A DNA stretch of 64,000 nucleotides, taken from NCBI GenBank assembly GCA_019639075.1, contig JAHBSO010000001.1, positions 1 through 64,000 of the forward strand, read 5' to 3'. The position numbers and the translations under genes were made by a program. Each line of letters starts with the position of its first letter. Positions within the stretch are counted from its first letter, which is position 1. Positions 33,077 to 41,358 of the stretch are shown piece after piece. Below the pieces are notes generated by a model. The model did no database searches. It saw nothing but the letters and a program-made list of their open reading frames with translations, and was not told the origin of the DNA. This DNA is from Actinomycetota bacterium. Lineage in GTDB: Bacteria > Actinomycetota > Acidimicrobiia > Acidimicrobiales > Iamiaceae.

Positions 33077-34951
33077 TTGGGCCTGGTCGAGCGGTTGCGG
33101 ACCGCGCTGCTCCGGCTGGTGCGCGATCCGCTCACCTGGCTGGTCGCGGTCTGGATCGGCGTCGGCCTCGTCTGGTTGCGCCTGAACCGCTGGAACCGCT
33201 ACTTCGAGCTCGACGAGTCGGGCTACGTCTCGATGGCGGTGCGGGTCGGTGAGGCCGACTGGGCGCAGCGCTGGCACATCCTCACGACCGAGGGCAACCA
33301 CGGGCCCCTCCAGGCGATCCTGGCCCTCCCGCCGCAGATGCTCTCCATCGCCGACCCGCGGGTCGTGCTGATCGAGAACCTGTTCCTCGCGGCGGCGACA
33401 GCGGTGGTCACGTGCTTCACGGTCCGGCGGCTCGCGACCCGCTCCGCGGGAACCGTCGCCGCTGCCTTGGTGCTCCTCAGCCCCGGGGTGATCGAGCACA
33501 GCCGCACGGCATTGACCTCGACGCCGTCGGTGTTCTTCGCATCGCTCGCGCTGTACTTCCTGGTGCGGGGATCGGGGTTGGAGCGTGCCGGCTGGGCCGC
33601 CGCCACCGGCGCGGCGCTGGGGGCGATGACGCTGGCCCGTTCCATGACCATCGGCCTGGTGCCGGCGGTGGCGGTGATCGGCCTGGGGTTCGCGTTCTCG
33701 CGGCGGACGTCGATCTGGACGGTCGTGCGCAACGGCGCGGTCACGGTCCTGACCGCGATCGTGACCGCCTCGTGGTGGTGGATCCTGAGGTGGTCCGACG
33801 TCGGCTCGTACGTCTTCGGGGGTGGGAGCGACGACACCGAGCAGTACCACGAGCCGATCACCAAGCTGGGCCTGCACGGCGTCGAGCTCTTCAGCTACCT
33901 CGGTGGGCTCGTGGTGTTCGTCGGGTTGGTCGCGGCGTTGGTCCTGCTGCCCCTGCGGCCAGGGCGGAGCCGTCGCGAGCGGGTGGTGGACGTGCTCCTC
34001 GCGGTCGCGGTCGCGGTGGCGCTGGCGGTCGGGTTGCTGACGGCGCTGCAGCACGTCGAGGATCCGTTCGCGCTCGATCCGCTGCGGTACCTGCTGTGGC
34101 CGGTGCTGTTCGTGGGGGTCGCGGTGCCGACGTTCCGGCGCGCCGTCGGCGCCGGCGCCGGATCGACGGGCGGCGCGCGCGCCGGGGTCGAACGGTCGGG
34201 CGGGTCGGACCGGCTCGCGGTGTGGCCGGTGTGGGCGGGAACCCTCGCCGGACTCGTGCTCCTCTCGGCGAGCACCGCGTACGGCGTCGGGTTCGCGCTG
34301 CCGCTCGTGCCGTGGCTCGCCGCTGCTGCGTCGGCGACCGTGGGCCGCCGGCTCTCGGGTCGGGCGTGGAAGTGGTGGTGGGGGCCGGTGGTCGTCGCGT
34401 CGCTGGTGGTGGCCGTCACCTTGCCCGGGTCCGGCATGCACACGCGCGTCATCTGGTGCATCGCCGATGCTCCGAAGGCCTTCTGCGACATCCACTCGAC
34501 CGCTTCGGGGCGCCGGTGGCAGGCGACGAACGACGGCATCGCCGATCGGCTGACCGCGATCACGGGCGCGGAGACCGCCGCGGGTCGGGGAGCGCCGCGG
34601 GTCGCGATGACGGGGCGGGGCTTCGCCGTCAACCCCAACACCGTCGGGTTGTCCCTCGTGATGCGCGATGGTCCGGAGCTCCCGCTCGCCGACTTCCTCC
34701 AGGGCGACACGTCGGTGGACGATCAGCTCGCGGCCGTCGTCCGGGACGCCGACGTCGTGGTGGTCCTGCCCGACCGGTACACCGACATCATCCTCACCGA
34801 GGGCTCGCCGACACCCGATCAGGTCGCGGCGGCGGTCGAAGGAGCCGGGTTCCGGACCTGCGACGAGATCCCGGTGCCCGACGGTCGGACCGTCACCGTG
34901 TTCGTCGCGCCGGGGGTGCCCGCCGCGGCGTGCGCGGCGTCGCCGGGCTGA
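33077..34951 (+). CDS. Multi-pass membrane protein, GT-C (ArnT/PMT-like) glycosyltransferase fold
   Basis: A 624-residue protein with about ten or more membrane helices in residues 15-455 and a soluble C-terminal domain of about 170 residues. An acidic motif in the first external loop, YFELDESGYVSMAV (about 38-51), matches the catalytic D-E region of GT-C polyprenyl-phosphate-dependent glycosyltransferases, and a second loop begins TTEGNHGPLQ. It may move a sugar onto a lipid or cell-surface acceptor; the specificity is unknown. The TTG at 33077 is preceded by GGGAGGG. It is followed by degenerate family-A repeats. Confidence 0.68.
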   Translation: MGLVERLRTALLRLVRDPLTWLVAVWIGVGLVWLRLNRWNRYFELDESGYVSMAVRVGEADWAQRWHILTTEGNHGPLQAILALPPQMLSIADPRVVLIENLFLAAATAVVTCFTVRRLATRSAGTVAAALVLLSPGVIEHSRTALTSTPSVFFASLALYFLVRGSGLERAGWAAATGAALGAMTLARSMTIGLVPAVAVIGLGFAFSRRTSIWTVVRNGAVTVLTAIVTASWWWILRWSDVGSYVFGGGSDDTEQYHEPITKLGLHGVELFSYLGGLVVFVGLVAALVLLPLRPGRSRRERVVDVLLAVAVAVALAVGLLTALQHVEDPFALDPLRYLLWPVLFVGVAVPTFRRAVGAGAGSTGGARAGVERSGGSDRLAVWPVWAGTLAGLVLLSASTAYGVGFALPLVPWLAAAASATVGRRLSGRAWKWWWGPVVVASLVVAVTLPGSGMHTRVIWCIADAPKAFCDIHSTASGRRWQATNDGIADRLTAITGAETAAGRGAPRVAMTGRGFAVNPNTVGLSLVMRDGPELPLADFLQGDTSVDDQLAAVVRDADVVVVLPDRYTDIILTEGSPTPDQVAAAVEGAGFRTCDEIPVPDGRTVTVFVAPGVPAAACAASPG

Positions 34952-34954
34952 GGA

Positions 34955-35110
34955 CCTTTCGACTCGCTTCGCTCGCTCAAGGAGCACGTGGGGGCTTCGC
35001 TCGCTCGAGGAACGCGTTGGAACTGTCTGTCCCCTGAGCGGAGTGAGCGCCAGCGAGCCACTTCTCGTTCCGTGAGCGGAGGGAGCGCCAGCGAACGCAG
35101 TCGAAGGGTC
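34955..35110. repeat. Degenerate family-A repeat cluster
   Basis: Several broken units in both orientations: TTTCGACTCGCTTCGCTCGC at about 34957-34976, GGCTTCGCTCGCTCGAGGAA near 34993-35012, CCTGAGCGGAGTGAGCGCCA near 35033-35052, and GTGAGCGGAGGGAGCGCCAG followed by CGAACGCAGTCGAAGG up to about 35107. They fill the 200-base space before the sigma-factor gene and could form competing hairpins. Confidence 0.7.
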
Positions 35111-35153
35111 GGCCCGCGTACCGGAATCGTCGGCCTGCGGCGACTCCTCCGGT

Positions 35154-35726
35154 GTGGGACGGTTCGCAGCGGTGACGGGACGACGCCGAGGAGACGGGCT
35201 GGACCTGGCCGCGCTGGTCGAGCAGGAGGTGGCCGGGCTCCGACGGCTGGCGTACGCCCGCACCGGGTCGTGGGCCGCGGCCGAGGACGTCGTGCAGGAC
35301 GTGCTCGTCGACGCGCACCGCCGCTGGGGCGTGCTCCAGGACTACGACGAACCGATGGCGTGGGCCCGCCGGGCGGTGCTGAACCGGGCCGCCTCCTGGC
35401 ACCGACGCCGTGGTCGGGAGCGACGGGCGCTCGGCCGCCTGGCCGGACGGGCCGCGCCGGCGCTCGTCGGCGAACCGGTCCTCGCCGACGAGGCGCTGTG
35501 GTCGGCGATCCGCTCGCTGACGGACCGCCAGAGCGAGGTCGTCCTGCTCCTCTGGTTCGAGGACCTGCCGGCCCGGGAGGTGGCGGGGATCCTCGGCTGC
35601 GGCGAGGACACCGTGCGCACCCATTGGCGACGGGCCCGGGCGCAGCTCGCCCGCGCGTTGGGCGAGCAGGACGCCCAGGACGAGCAGGACGAACGGAACG
35701 ACGAGGGCCAGGAGGACGAGCGATGA
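35154..35726 (+). CDS. ECF sigma factor (SigE-type RNA polymerase sigma-70)
   Basis: A 190-residue protein. Region 2 covers about residues 20-85 (LVEQEVAGLRRLAYARTGSW, AEDVVQDVLVDAHRRW), and region 4 about 110-165 (LTDRQSEVVLLLWFEDLPAR, EVAGILGCGEDTVRTHWRRA). The C-terminal tail is an Asp/Glu/Gln run. The start is uncertain between GTG 35154 and GTG 35172. Its stop overlaps the next ATG, which encodes a membrane protein of anti-sigma layout. Confidence 0.87.
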   Translation: MGRFAAVTGRRRGDGLDLAALVEQEVAGLRRLAYARTGSWAAAEDVVQDVLVDAHRRWGVLQDYDEPMAWARRAVLNRAASWHRRRGRERRALGRLAGRAAPALVGEPVLADEALWSAIRSLTDRQSEVVLLLWFEDLPAREVAGILGCGEDTVRTHWRRARAQLARALGEQDAQDEQDERNDEGQEDER

Positions 35727-37099
35727 ACCTCGACGAACGACTCGAACGGGCGCGTGACGACTACCGGCGGCTCGACGTGCCGGACGGTCCCGTCGTGCCG
35801 ACCCTCGCGGTGCGGAGCGCTCGTCCGGGGCGAGCGGCGTGGACGGCGGTCGCCGCCGTCCTCCTCCTCGTGGTGGGTGCGGTGGTCGGGTGGGTGATCG
35901 TGCGCGACGACGACCCGGGCGGACGGCGGGTGACGTCGGTGCCGTCGACCTCCACGACGGTGGTCGTCCCGGTACCGGGTGACCCGGAGGTGGTGCTGCA
36001 GCCGGCCGGTCCCTACGAGGACGGGCAGCGGGTGACGCTCTCGGTCGATCCGTCCCTCGGGGTCGACCTGTGGAACGGCATCCCGCTCTGCACGACGATC
36101 ACCGTGGGCGGTGCCGCGCTCGAGCACTGCGAGTCGTCGGCGCTCCGCGACGTGACCGATCACGAGGACATGTCGGTCTCGGTCGTCCTTCCCCGTCTCG
36201 GCACGTCGGTCGACGGCGTGCGGGACTGCGCGGACGCCGACGTCGACTGTCGGATCGTGATGACGGCCGACGACGGTCGACGGATCCGGACCGAGCGCCT
36301 CACCTTCACCGGCCCGCCGCCGGTGTCGACCGCCGCGATCGACGTGGTGGCCATCGACCCCGGTCGGTTCGAGGTCCGTCCGGCCGGTCTGGTCGTCGAC
36401 CCGTCGTGGCTCGACTACCGGGAGCGGTTCTCCGACGGGGCGGCGCAGAACGGTCCGTTCTCGGTGCGGGTGTGCGCGACCGGCGGACCGTTCGAGACGA
36501 CGCCCGACCCGTTCGGTCAGGACCGCGACCTGTGGTCGGTGCTGGTCGGGCCCGTGACCGAGATGTGCATGTCCGCGGTCGACGTCGAACCGGCGATCGA
36601 CCCCGACGATGTCGACGCACCGGTCACGGTCGAGGTCCCCCGGCCCTTCCAGTCCTACGGCGGGTGGGCCGACTGCGCGGTCGACCGGTGCTTCGTCGTC
36701 ATCGGTCGCAACGAGGTCGTCGCTGCCACCGAGGGCTACTCGAGTTGGGACGAGCACGAGGTCGCGTCCGCGCTCCTGCCCGCCGAGGCGACCTGGCCCG
36801 CGCCCCGCCGGCCCTCGCTCACGGTCGACACCCCGGGCCCCCACCATGCCGGCGACGAGATCACCGTCACCGTGGCCGGCCTGGCCGAGGGCGACGAGCG
36901 GATGATCGGCGTGTGTCGCGTCGCCGATCCGTGGGGCTGCGGGTACCCGGGCATGTTCACTTCCTTCGGCAACGGGACCCACCGGTTCGTGCTCCCCGAC
37001 CAGGTGTCGAGCTGCGGTCCCGAGTCCTGCTACCTCGCGCTCGACGGCGAGGGCGAGGGCATGGCCCCTCCCGCCACCGCCCCCCTCGACACCCCCTGA
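35723..37099 (+). CDS. Membrane protein co-encoded with the ECF sigma factor (probable anti-sigma)
   Basis: A 458-residue protein: a short cytoplasmic part (1-36, MNLDERLERARDDYRRLDVP), one membrane segment (about 38-60), a Thr/Val/Pro linker, then a large extracytoplasmic region. That region has beta-rich segments and many cysteine pairs (PLCTTI, LEHCES, DCADADVDC, MCMSAV, CAVDRCF). No zinc anti-sigma motif is present in the short cytoplasmic tail. The ATGA overlap with the sigma gene is the main reason for the anti-sigma assignment. The outer domain may sense something at the cell surface. Confidence 0.65.
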   Translation: MNLDERLERARDDYRRLDVPDGPVVPTLAVRSARPGRAAWTAVAAVLLLVVGAVVGWVIVRDDDPGGRRVTSVPSTSTTVVVPVPGDPEVVLQPAGPYEDGQRVTLSVDPSLGVDLWNGIPLCTTITVGGAALEHCESSALRDVTDHEDMSVSVVLPRLGTSVDGVRDCADADVDCRIVMTADDGRRIRTERLTFTGPPPVSTAAIDVVAIDPGRFEVRPAGLVVDPSWLDYRERFSDGAAQNGPFSVRVCATGGPFETTPDPFGQDRDLWSVLVGPVTEMCMSAVDVEPAIDPDDVDAPVTVEVPRPFQSYGGWADCAVDRCFVVIGRNEVVAATEGYSSWDEHEVASALLPAEATWPAPRRPSLTVDTPGPHHAGDEITVTVAGLAEGDERMIGVCRVADPWGCGYPGMFTSFGNGTHRFVLPDQVSSCGPESCYLALDGEGEGMAPPATAPLDTP

Positions 37100-37107
37100 G
37101 CTCGCGG

Positions 37108-37734
37108 TCAACCAGGGGGCAGGTGGTCGCGGGCCCACAGGGCGGCCTGGGTGCGGTCCGTGACGCCGATGCGCTGGAAGACGCTCGTGAGGTGGGCCTT
37201 GACCGTGCGTTCGGCGATCCCCAGGCGGCGGGCGATCAGCTTGTTGGCCAGGCCGCTCTCGACGAGGCGGAGCACCTCGACCTCCCGGTCCGACAGCGCG
37301 ACCGCGCCTCGATCCCCACCCCGGCCCCGCTCCAGCAGCACGCGCGCCGCCTTCGGGTCGAGCGGGGAGCCGCCCGCGTGCGCGGCCCGGATCGCCGCGA
37401 GCAACTCGTCGGGTTCGGCGTGCTTGAGGACGTAGCCGACCGCGCCGGCGTCGAGCGCGTCGAGGATGCGCTGCTGGTCGGAGAACGACGTCAGGACGAC
37501 GACCTCGGGGTGGTCGTCGACCGCGGTGATCCGGCGGGTGGCCTCGATGCCGTCGACCTCGGGCATCGAGAGGTCCATCAACACGACGTCCGGGTCGACC
37601 TCGGCGGCCAGCTCGATCGCCGCGGCGCCGTCGGCCGCCGAGCCGACGAGGTCGAGGTCCTCCGCGGTGGCGAGGAGCTGTTCGAGCCCGGAGCGCACGA
37701 CCTGGTGGTCGTCGACGATCATGACGCGGATCAC
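37108..37734 (-). CDS. NarL/LuxR-type response regulator
   Basis: A 208-residue two-domain regulator. The receiver has D8-D9 (VMIVDDHQVVRSG), phosphoacceptor D54 (VVLMDLSMPEVDG), VVLTSF and the lysine in YVLKHAEP. The LuxR helix-turn-helix is LSDREVEVLRLVESGLANKL, then IARRLGIAERTVKAHL. The GTG start overlaps the kinase stop (GTGA), so the pair is co-translated. Confidence 0.93.
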   Translation of the reverse strand: MIRVMIVDDHQVVRSGLEQLLATAEDLDLVGSAADGAAAIELAAEVDPDVVLMDLSMPEVDGIEATRRITAVDDHPEVVVLTSFSDQQRILDALDAGAVGYVLKHAEPDELLAAIRAAHAGGSPLDPKAARVLLERGRGGDRGAVALSDREVEVLRLVESGLANKLIARRLGIAERTVKAHLTSVFQRIGVTDRTQAALWARDHLPPG

Positions 37735-39077
37735 GGGACGGGGACCTCGAGGTCGACGGTCGTGCCCTGGCCGGGCGTCGACGAGATGCGGAGCGTACCG
37801 CCGGCCCGTTCGGCCAGGTCGCCGAGCCCGAGCAGCCCGAGGTGCCCGTCGGCCGCCGAGGCGCGGGCCTCGTCGATGTCGAAGCCGACCCCGTCGTCGC
37901 GGATCGACAGGCGCACGTCGCCGTCGCCGGTCGCCACCACCACCTCGACGGCGGTCGCGCCGGCGTGGGTCACGACGTTGCGCAAGGCCTCCTGCGCCAC
38001 CCGGTACACCAACCGGGTCGCCGGCAACGGGAGGTCGACGTCCTCGGGTGCGTCCAACGTGGCGTCGATGCCGCGGGAGCGCACCCGGGCCAGCAGGTCG
38101 TCGAGGGCGGGCGCCAGGCCCTCCTGCTCCAGGTTCGGTGGGTAGAGCTCCACGAGCAGGGTCCGCAGCGCCTCGACGCTGGCCCGGACCGTCGCCGCGG
38201 CGGCATCGATCCGCTCGGCCTCCTCGGCCGGGTCTCGGTCGCCGCGGCCCATCGCGGCGAGCGAGTACGACACGCCGGCCAGGTCCTGCACCACGCCGTC
38301 GTGGAGGTCCTGCGCGATCCGTCGACGTTCGTGCTCCGACGCGTCGATCGCCCGTTGGAGGAGCTGCTCGCGCTCGTCCTGGCGGGCCCGCAGTCGGCGG
38401 GCCAACGACCACGCCAGCGGGATCTGGACCAGTTCGAGGACCACGAGCGCGCCGATCGCGATCGGGGCGATGCTGCGCCAGATCCGGTCGCCCGACTCGA
38501 TCACCGCGTCGTAGCGGAAGTACGCCTCGAACAGCACCTCCTCGCCCGACGGCGTGGTCAGCGGGAGGTACACCTCCAGCAGCCGACCCTGGTCCTGCTC
38601 CCGCACGTTCTCGGGCTTGTCGAGGTCGCTCACCTCGGCATCGACCAGTCCCTCGTCGAGAGCTTCGAGCTCGTCCTCGCCCAACTCGAAGCGTCCGCCG
38701 ATCTGGGCCTCGTCGTCGGAGAAGAGGATCTCGCCGTCGCGGCTCCAGACCTTGACCCGCACCAACGACTCGTCGAGCACCAGTTCGTGGACGGTGTCGT
38801 GGAGCGCGTCCCGGTCGGGGCCGGGGCCGGTGAGGGCGTCGTCGGTGAGGAGCGGTTCGACGATGCCCTGGCCCTTCACCAGCGCCTCGGACCGGGCCTC
38901 GACGATGGCCTCCCGTTCGCCGACGCGTCGGGACGCGACCGAGAGGCTCCACCCGACCACGAGCACCGCGAGGGTCCCGGCGCCGATGAACTGGACCATC
39001 GGCGAGGCGAGCACCCGCCGGGCGCGGCTCCACCCCGACGGTCGTCGGGGTGGAGGTGAGGTGGTCGGTGCGGCCAC
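37731..39077 (-). CDS. Sensor histidine kinase (HisKA_3 type)
   Basis: A 448-residue kinase. There is a membrane segment at about 28-46, an extracytoplasmic sensor of about 150 residues that is strongly acidic (LGEDELEALDEGLVDAEVSD), a second segment at about 202-224, then HisKA_3 with H259 in RRRIAQDLHDGVVQD, and an ATPase domain with the N box and DDGVGFD plus GLLGLGDLAERAGG. The start is placed at GTG 39077 so that it does not overlap the preceding gene (ends 39094); an in-frame start at 39155 would. It is co-translated with the response regulator. Confidence 0.9.
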   Translation of the reverse strand: MAAPTTSPPPRRPSGWSRARRVLASPMVQFIGAGTLAVLVVGWSLSVASRRVGEREAIVEARSEALVKGQGIVEPLLTDDALTGPGPDRDALHDTVHELVLDESLVRVKVWSRDGEILFSDDEAQIGGRFELGEDELEALDEGLVDAEVSDLDKPENVREQDQGRLLEVYLPLTTPSGEEVLFEAYFRYDAVIESGDRIWRSIAPIAIGALVVLELVQIPLAWSLARRLRARQDEREQLLQRAIDASEHERRRIAQDLHDGVVQDLAGVSYSLAAMGRGDRDPAEEAERIDAAAATVRASVEALRTLLVELYPPNLEQEGLAPALDDLLARVRSRGIDATLDAPEDVDLPLPATRLVYRVAQEALRNVVTHAGATAVEVVVATGDGDVRLSIRDDGVGFDIDEARASAADGHLGLLGLGDLAERAGGTLRISSTPGQGTTVDLEVPVP

Positions 39078-39093
39078 GGCGGGAGCGTACCGA

Positions 39094-39660
39094 TCAGTCG
39101 TCGTCGGATCCCCGACCCCGGTCGTCCTTGCCGGAGTCGTCGCCGCCCCTTCCACGACCGCTGCTGTCGTCCTGGCCGGAGTCGTCGCTCCCCCGGCCGC
39201 TGTTGTCGTCGTCGCTCCCGGACGAGTCGTCGACCCCGGTGACGCGGTCGTCGGTGGCGTCGTGCCCGCTGTCGTCCGCGGTGGTCGTGCGGCCGCTGCC
39301 GCTGGTGCCGCTGGAGGTGGGGGTGTCGTCGACGCCGGTGACCCGGTCGTCGGTGGCGTCGTGGCCGCTGTCGTCGGTACCGGTGGTCCGGTCGACGGTC
39401 GTGGTGACGTCGTCGTCGCCCGGCGAGTCGTCGACGCCGGTGACGCGGTCGTCGGTGGCGTCGTGCCCGCTGTCGTCGACGACGGGTGCGGTGAGCTCGG
39501 TCGCCTCGGGTTCGGTGGTCACCGTCCGGTCGTCGACGGTGGCGATCGCGGGGATCGGCTCCGGGGTGGTCGGGACGCTCGACGCCATGGCGTACGAGAC
39601 GCCTCCGACGGCCACGACGGCGGCGGCGATGGCGCTGGCGATCAGGGTTCGGTTGGGCAT
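39094..39660 (-). CDS. Secreted acidic repeat protein next to the two-component system
   Basis: A 188-residue protein with an N-terminal export signal or anchor (LIASAIAAAVVAVGGVSYAM, residues 5-24). Three copies of DDSGHDATDDRVTGVDD then follow, spaced by about 33 residues of Ser/Thr/Asp/Gly, and an Asp/Ser/Gly/Arg tail closes the protein. The spacing, aspartates and histidines would suit calcium or other metal binding, but no known domain is recognised. GAGGAGG precedes the ATG. It lies 16 bases upstream of the kinase on the same strand, so it may belong to the sensing system. Confidence 0.72.
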   Translation of the reverse strand: MPNRTLIASAIAAAVVAVGGVSYAMASSVPTTPEPIPAIATVDDRTVTTEPEATELTAPVVDDSGHDATDDRVTGVDDSPGDDDVTTTVDRTTGTDDSGHDATDDRVTGVDDTPTSSGTSGSGRTTTADDSGHDATDDRVTGVDDSSGSDDDNSGRGSDDSGQDDSSGRGRGGDDSGKDDRGRGSDDD

Positions 39661-39772
39661 GGTGGGCCTCCTCGGTGCGGTGCTCGGTGAAGAGAGGATC
39701 GACCCGCGGCGGTGCCGGGCTCCATCGGACCTTGGTCGTAGTACCCGGAAACCGCCGTTGACCTGGGTCTTC

Positions 39773-39828
39773 GGTGTTTCCCCTGTGGTTCTGCACCGGT
39801 GGTGGTGCAAAACCACAGGGGAAACACC
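39773..39828. repeat. Dispersed palindrome family C, copy 2
   Basis: A 56-base hairpin with 25-base arms (39773-39797 and 39804-39828) that pair at all but one position around a six-base loop. Each arm contains GGTGTTTCCCCTGTGG or its complement. It lies in a divergent promoter region rather than after a gene, which argues against a simple terminator. Confidence 0.88.
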
Positions 39829-39854
39829 GGAGGGGCGGCCTGCGGGTGGAGAAC

Positions 39855-39868
39855 TAGAACGCGTTACA
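39855..39868 (+). promoter_or_regulatory. KstR-like operator
   Basis: TAGAACGCGTTACA fits the published KstR pattern TNNAACNNGTTNNA at every fixed position. It lies 10 bases before the GTG of the aldehyde dehydrogenase and shares ACTAGAACG with the site at 30936. Confidence 0.62.
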
Positions 39869-39878
39869 GTTCCCGGCC

Positions 39879-41327
39879 GTGAGTGACACCTACCAGCTCC
39901 TGATCGGCGGCGAGTCGGTGGTTGCCGCCGGCGGCTACGACGTCGTCAACCCGGCCACCGAGGAGGTCGTCGGCACCGCGCCCGACGCCTCGGTCCAGCA
40001 GGCCCAGGACGCCTGCCGGGCGGCGAAGGACGCGCAGAAGGCGTGGGCGGCCACCTCGATGGAGGAGCGGTGCGCACTGCTGGCCCGCTACGCGGAGGTG
40101 TGGGACGCCCACAAGGACGAGCTGGTCCCGCTGGTCCAGGCCGAGACCGGCGCCACCATGCGGGTGGCCAAGACGATGCAGGTGCCGCAGGTGTCGGCGC
40201 GCTTCAGGCGCTACGCGCAGGTCGAGTCGAACCTGATCGGCGTCCCGCCGGCGGTCATGCCCACGACGGCGCTCGCCCCCGGCGGCATCGTCGGCGGTGT
40301 GCAGCACCGGGCCCCGGTCGGCGTCGTGGCCGCGCTGGCCGCCTACAACTTCCCGGTGACCAACATGGCGGGCAAGGTGGCGCCGGCGTTGGCGATGGGC
40401 AACACCGTGGTGATCAAGCCCCCGACCCAGGACCCGCTGGCCACCATCCGCATGGCCGAGCTCTTCTCCGAGGCCGGGTTCCCGCCCGGGGTCGTCAACG
40501 TCGTCTCGGCCAGCACCGTCGAGGCCGCCGAGGCCATCACCACCTCGCCCGACGTCGACATGATCTCGTTCACGGGTTCGACCGGCGTCGGCTGCCGGAT
40601 CGCCGAGGTGGCCGGCAAGCAGATGAAGCGGCTCCTCCTGGAGCTGGGCGGCAAGGGCGCCGCCATCGTGTTCGACGACGCCGACCTCAAGACGGTCGTG
40701 TCCAACGTGTCGAGCACCTGGACCTTCCACTCCGGCCAGATCTGCACCTCGCCCACCCGGATCGTGGTGCAGCGGGGCGTGTACGACGAGCTGGTCGGCA
40801 AGCTGGCCGGCATGGCCCCGCACCTGAAGGTCGGCGACCCGATGGAGCGCGACACCGTGATCGGACCGGTGATCACCGGCACCCACCGCGACCGGGTGGA
40901 GGGTCTGATCGAGTCGGCCAGGGCCGACGGCGCGACCCTGGCGGCCGGTGGCGAGCGGCCCGATCTCGACCGCGGCTTCTATGTCAACCCGACGCTCGTG
41001 GTCGACGCCACCAACGACATGACCATCGCCCGCGAAGAGGTCTTCGGTCCGGTGATCACCGTGATCCCGTTCGACGACGAGGACGAGGCGATCGCCATCT
41101 CCAACGACAGCCCCTACGGCCTCTACGACTACGTGTTCACCGCGGACACCGGTCGGGCCATGGCGGTGGCGAAGCAGCTCGAGGCCGGCAACGTCGGCAT
41201 CAACACCCTCCAGCGCAACCACGAGATGGCGTTCGGCGGGTTCAAGTACAGCGGCGTCGGCCGCGACGGCGGCGCCTGGGGGCTGTACGCCTACAGCGAG
41301 CTGCAGTCGATCATGTGGGCCGGCTGA
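39879..41327 (+). CDS. NAD(P)-dependent aldehyde dehydrogenase
   Basis: A 482-residue ALDH superfamily enzyme. The catalytic cysteine is C289 (HSGQICTSPTR), the general base E255 (LLLELGGKG), and the cofactor loop is FTGSTGVG (231-238). The EEVFGPVITVIPFDD block is present. It would oxidise an aldehyde to the acid or acyl-CoA. The GTG start lies just behind a KstR-like operator, and a zinc alcohol dehydrogenase follows 31 bases downstream, so the two could carry an alcohol through aldehyde to acid. Confidence 0.92.
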   Translation: MSDTYQLLIGGESVVAAGGYDVVNPATEEVVGTAPDASVQQAQDACRAAKDAQKAWAATSMEERCALLARYAEVWDAHKDELVPLVQAETGATMRVAKTMQVPQVSARFRRYAQVESNLIGVPPAVMPTTALAPGGIVGGVQHRAPVGVVAALAAYNFPVTNMAGKVAPALAMGNTVVIKPPTQDPLATIRMAELFSEAGFPPGVVNVVSASTVEAAEAITTSPDVDMISFTGSTGVGCRIAEVAGKQMKRLLLELGGKGAAIVFDDADLKTVVSNVSSTWTFHSGQICTSPTRIVVQRGVYDELVGKLAGMAPHLKVGDPMERDTVIGPVITGTHRDRVEGLIESARADGATLAAGGERPDLDRGFYVNPTLVVDATNDMTIAREEVFGPVITVIPFDDEDEAIAISNDSPYGLYDYVFTADTGRAMAVAKQLEAGNVGINTLQRNHEMAFGGFKYSGVGRDGGAWGLYAYSELQSIMWAG

Positions 41328-41358
41328 GGCTCCGAGACCGAGGGGAACGAGGAACACC

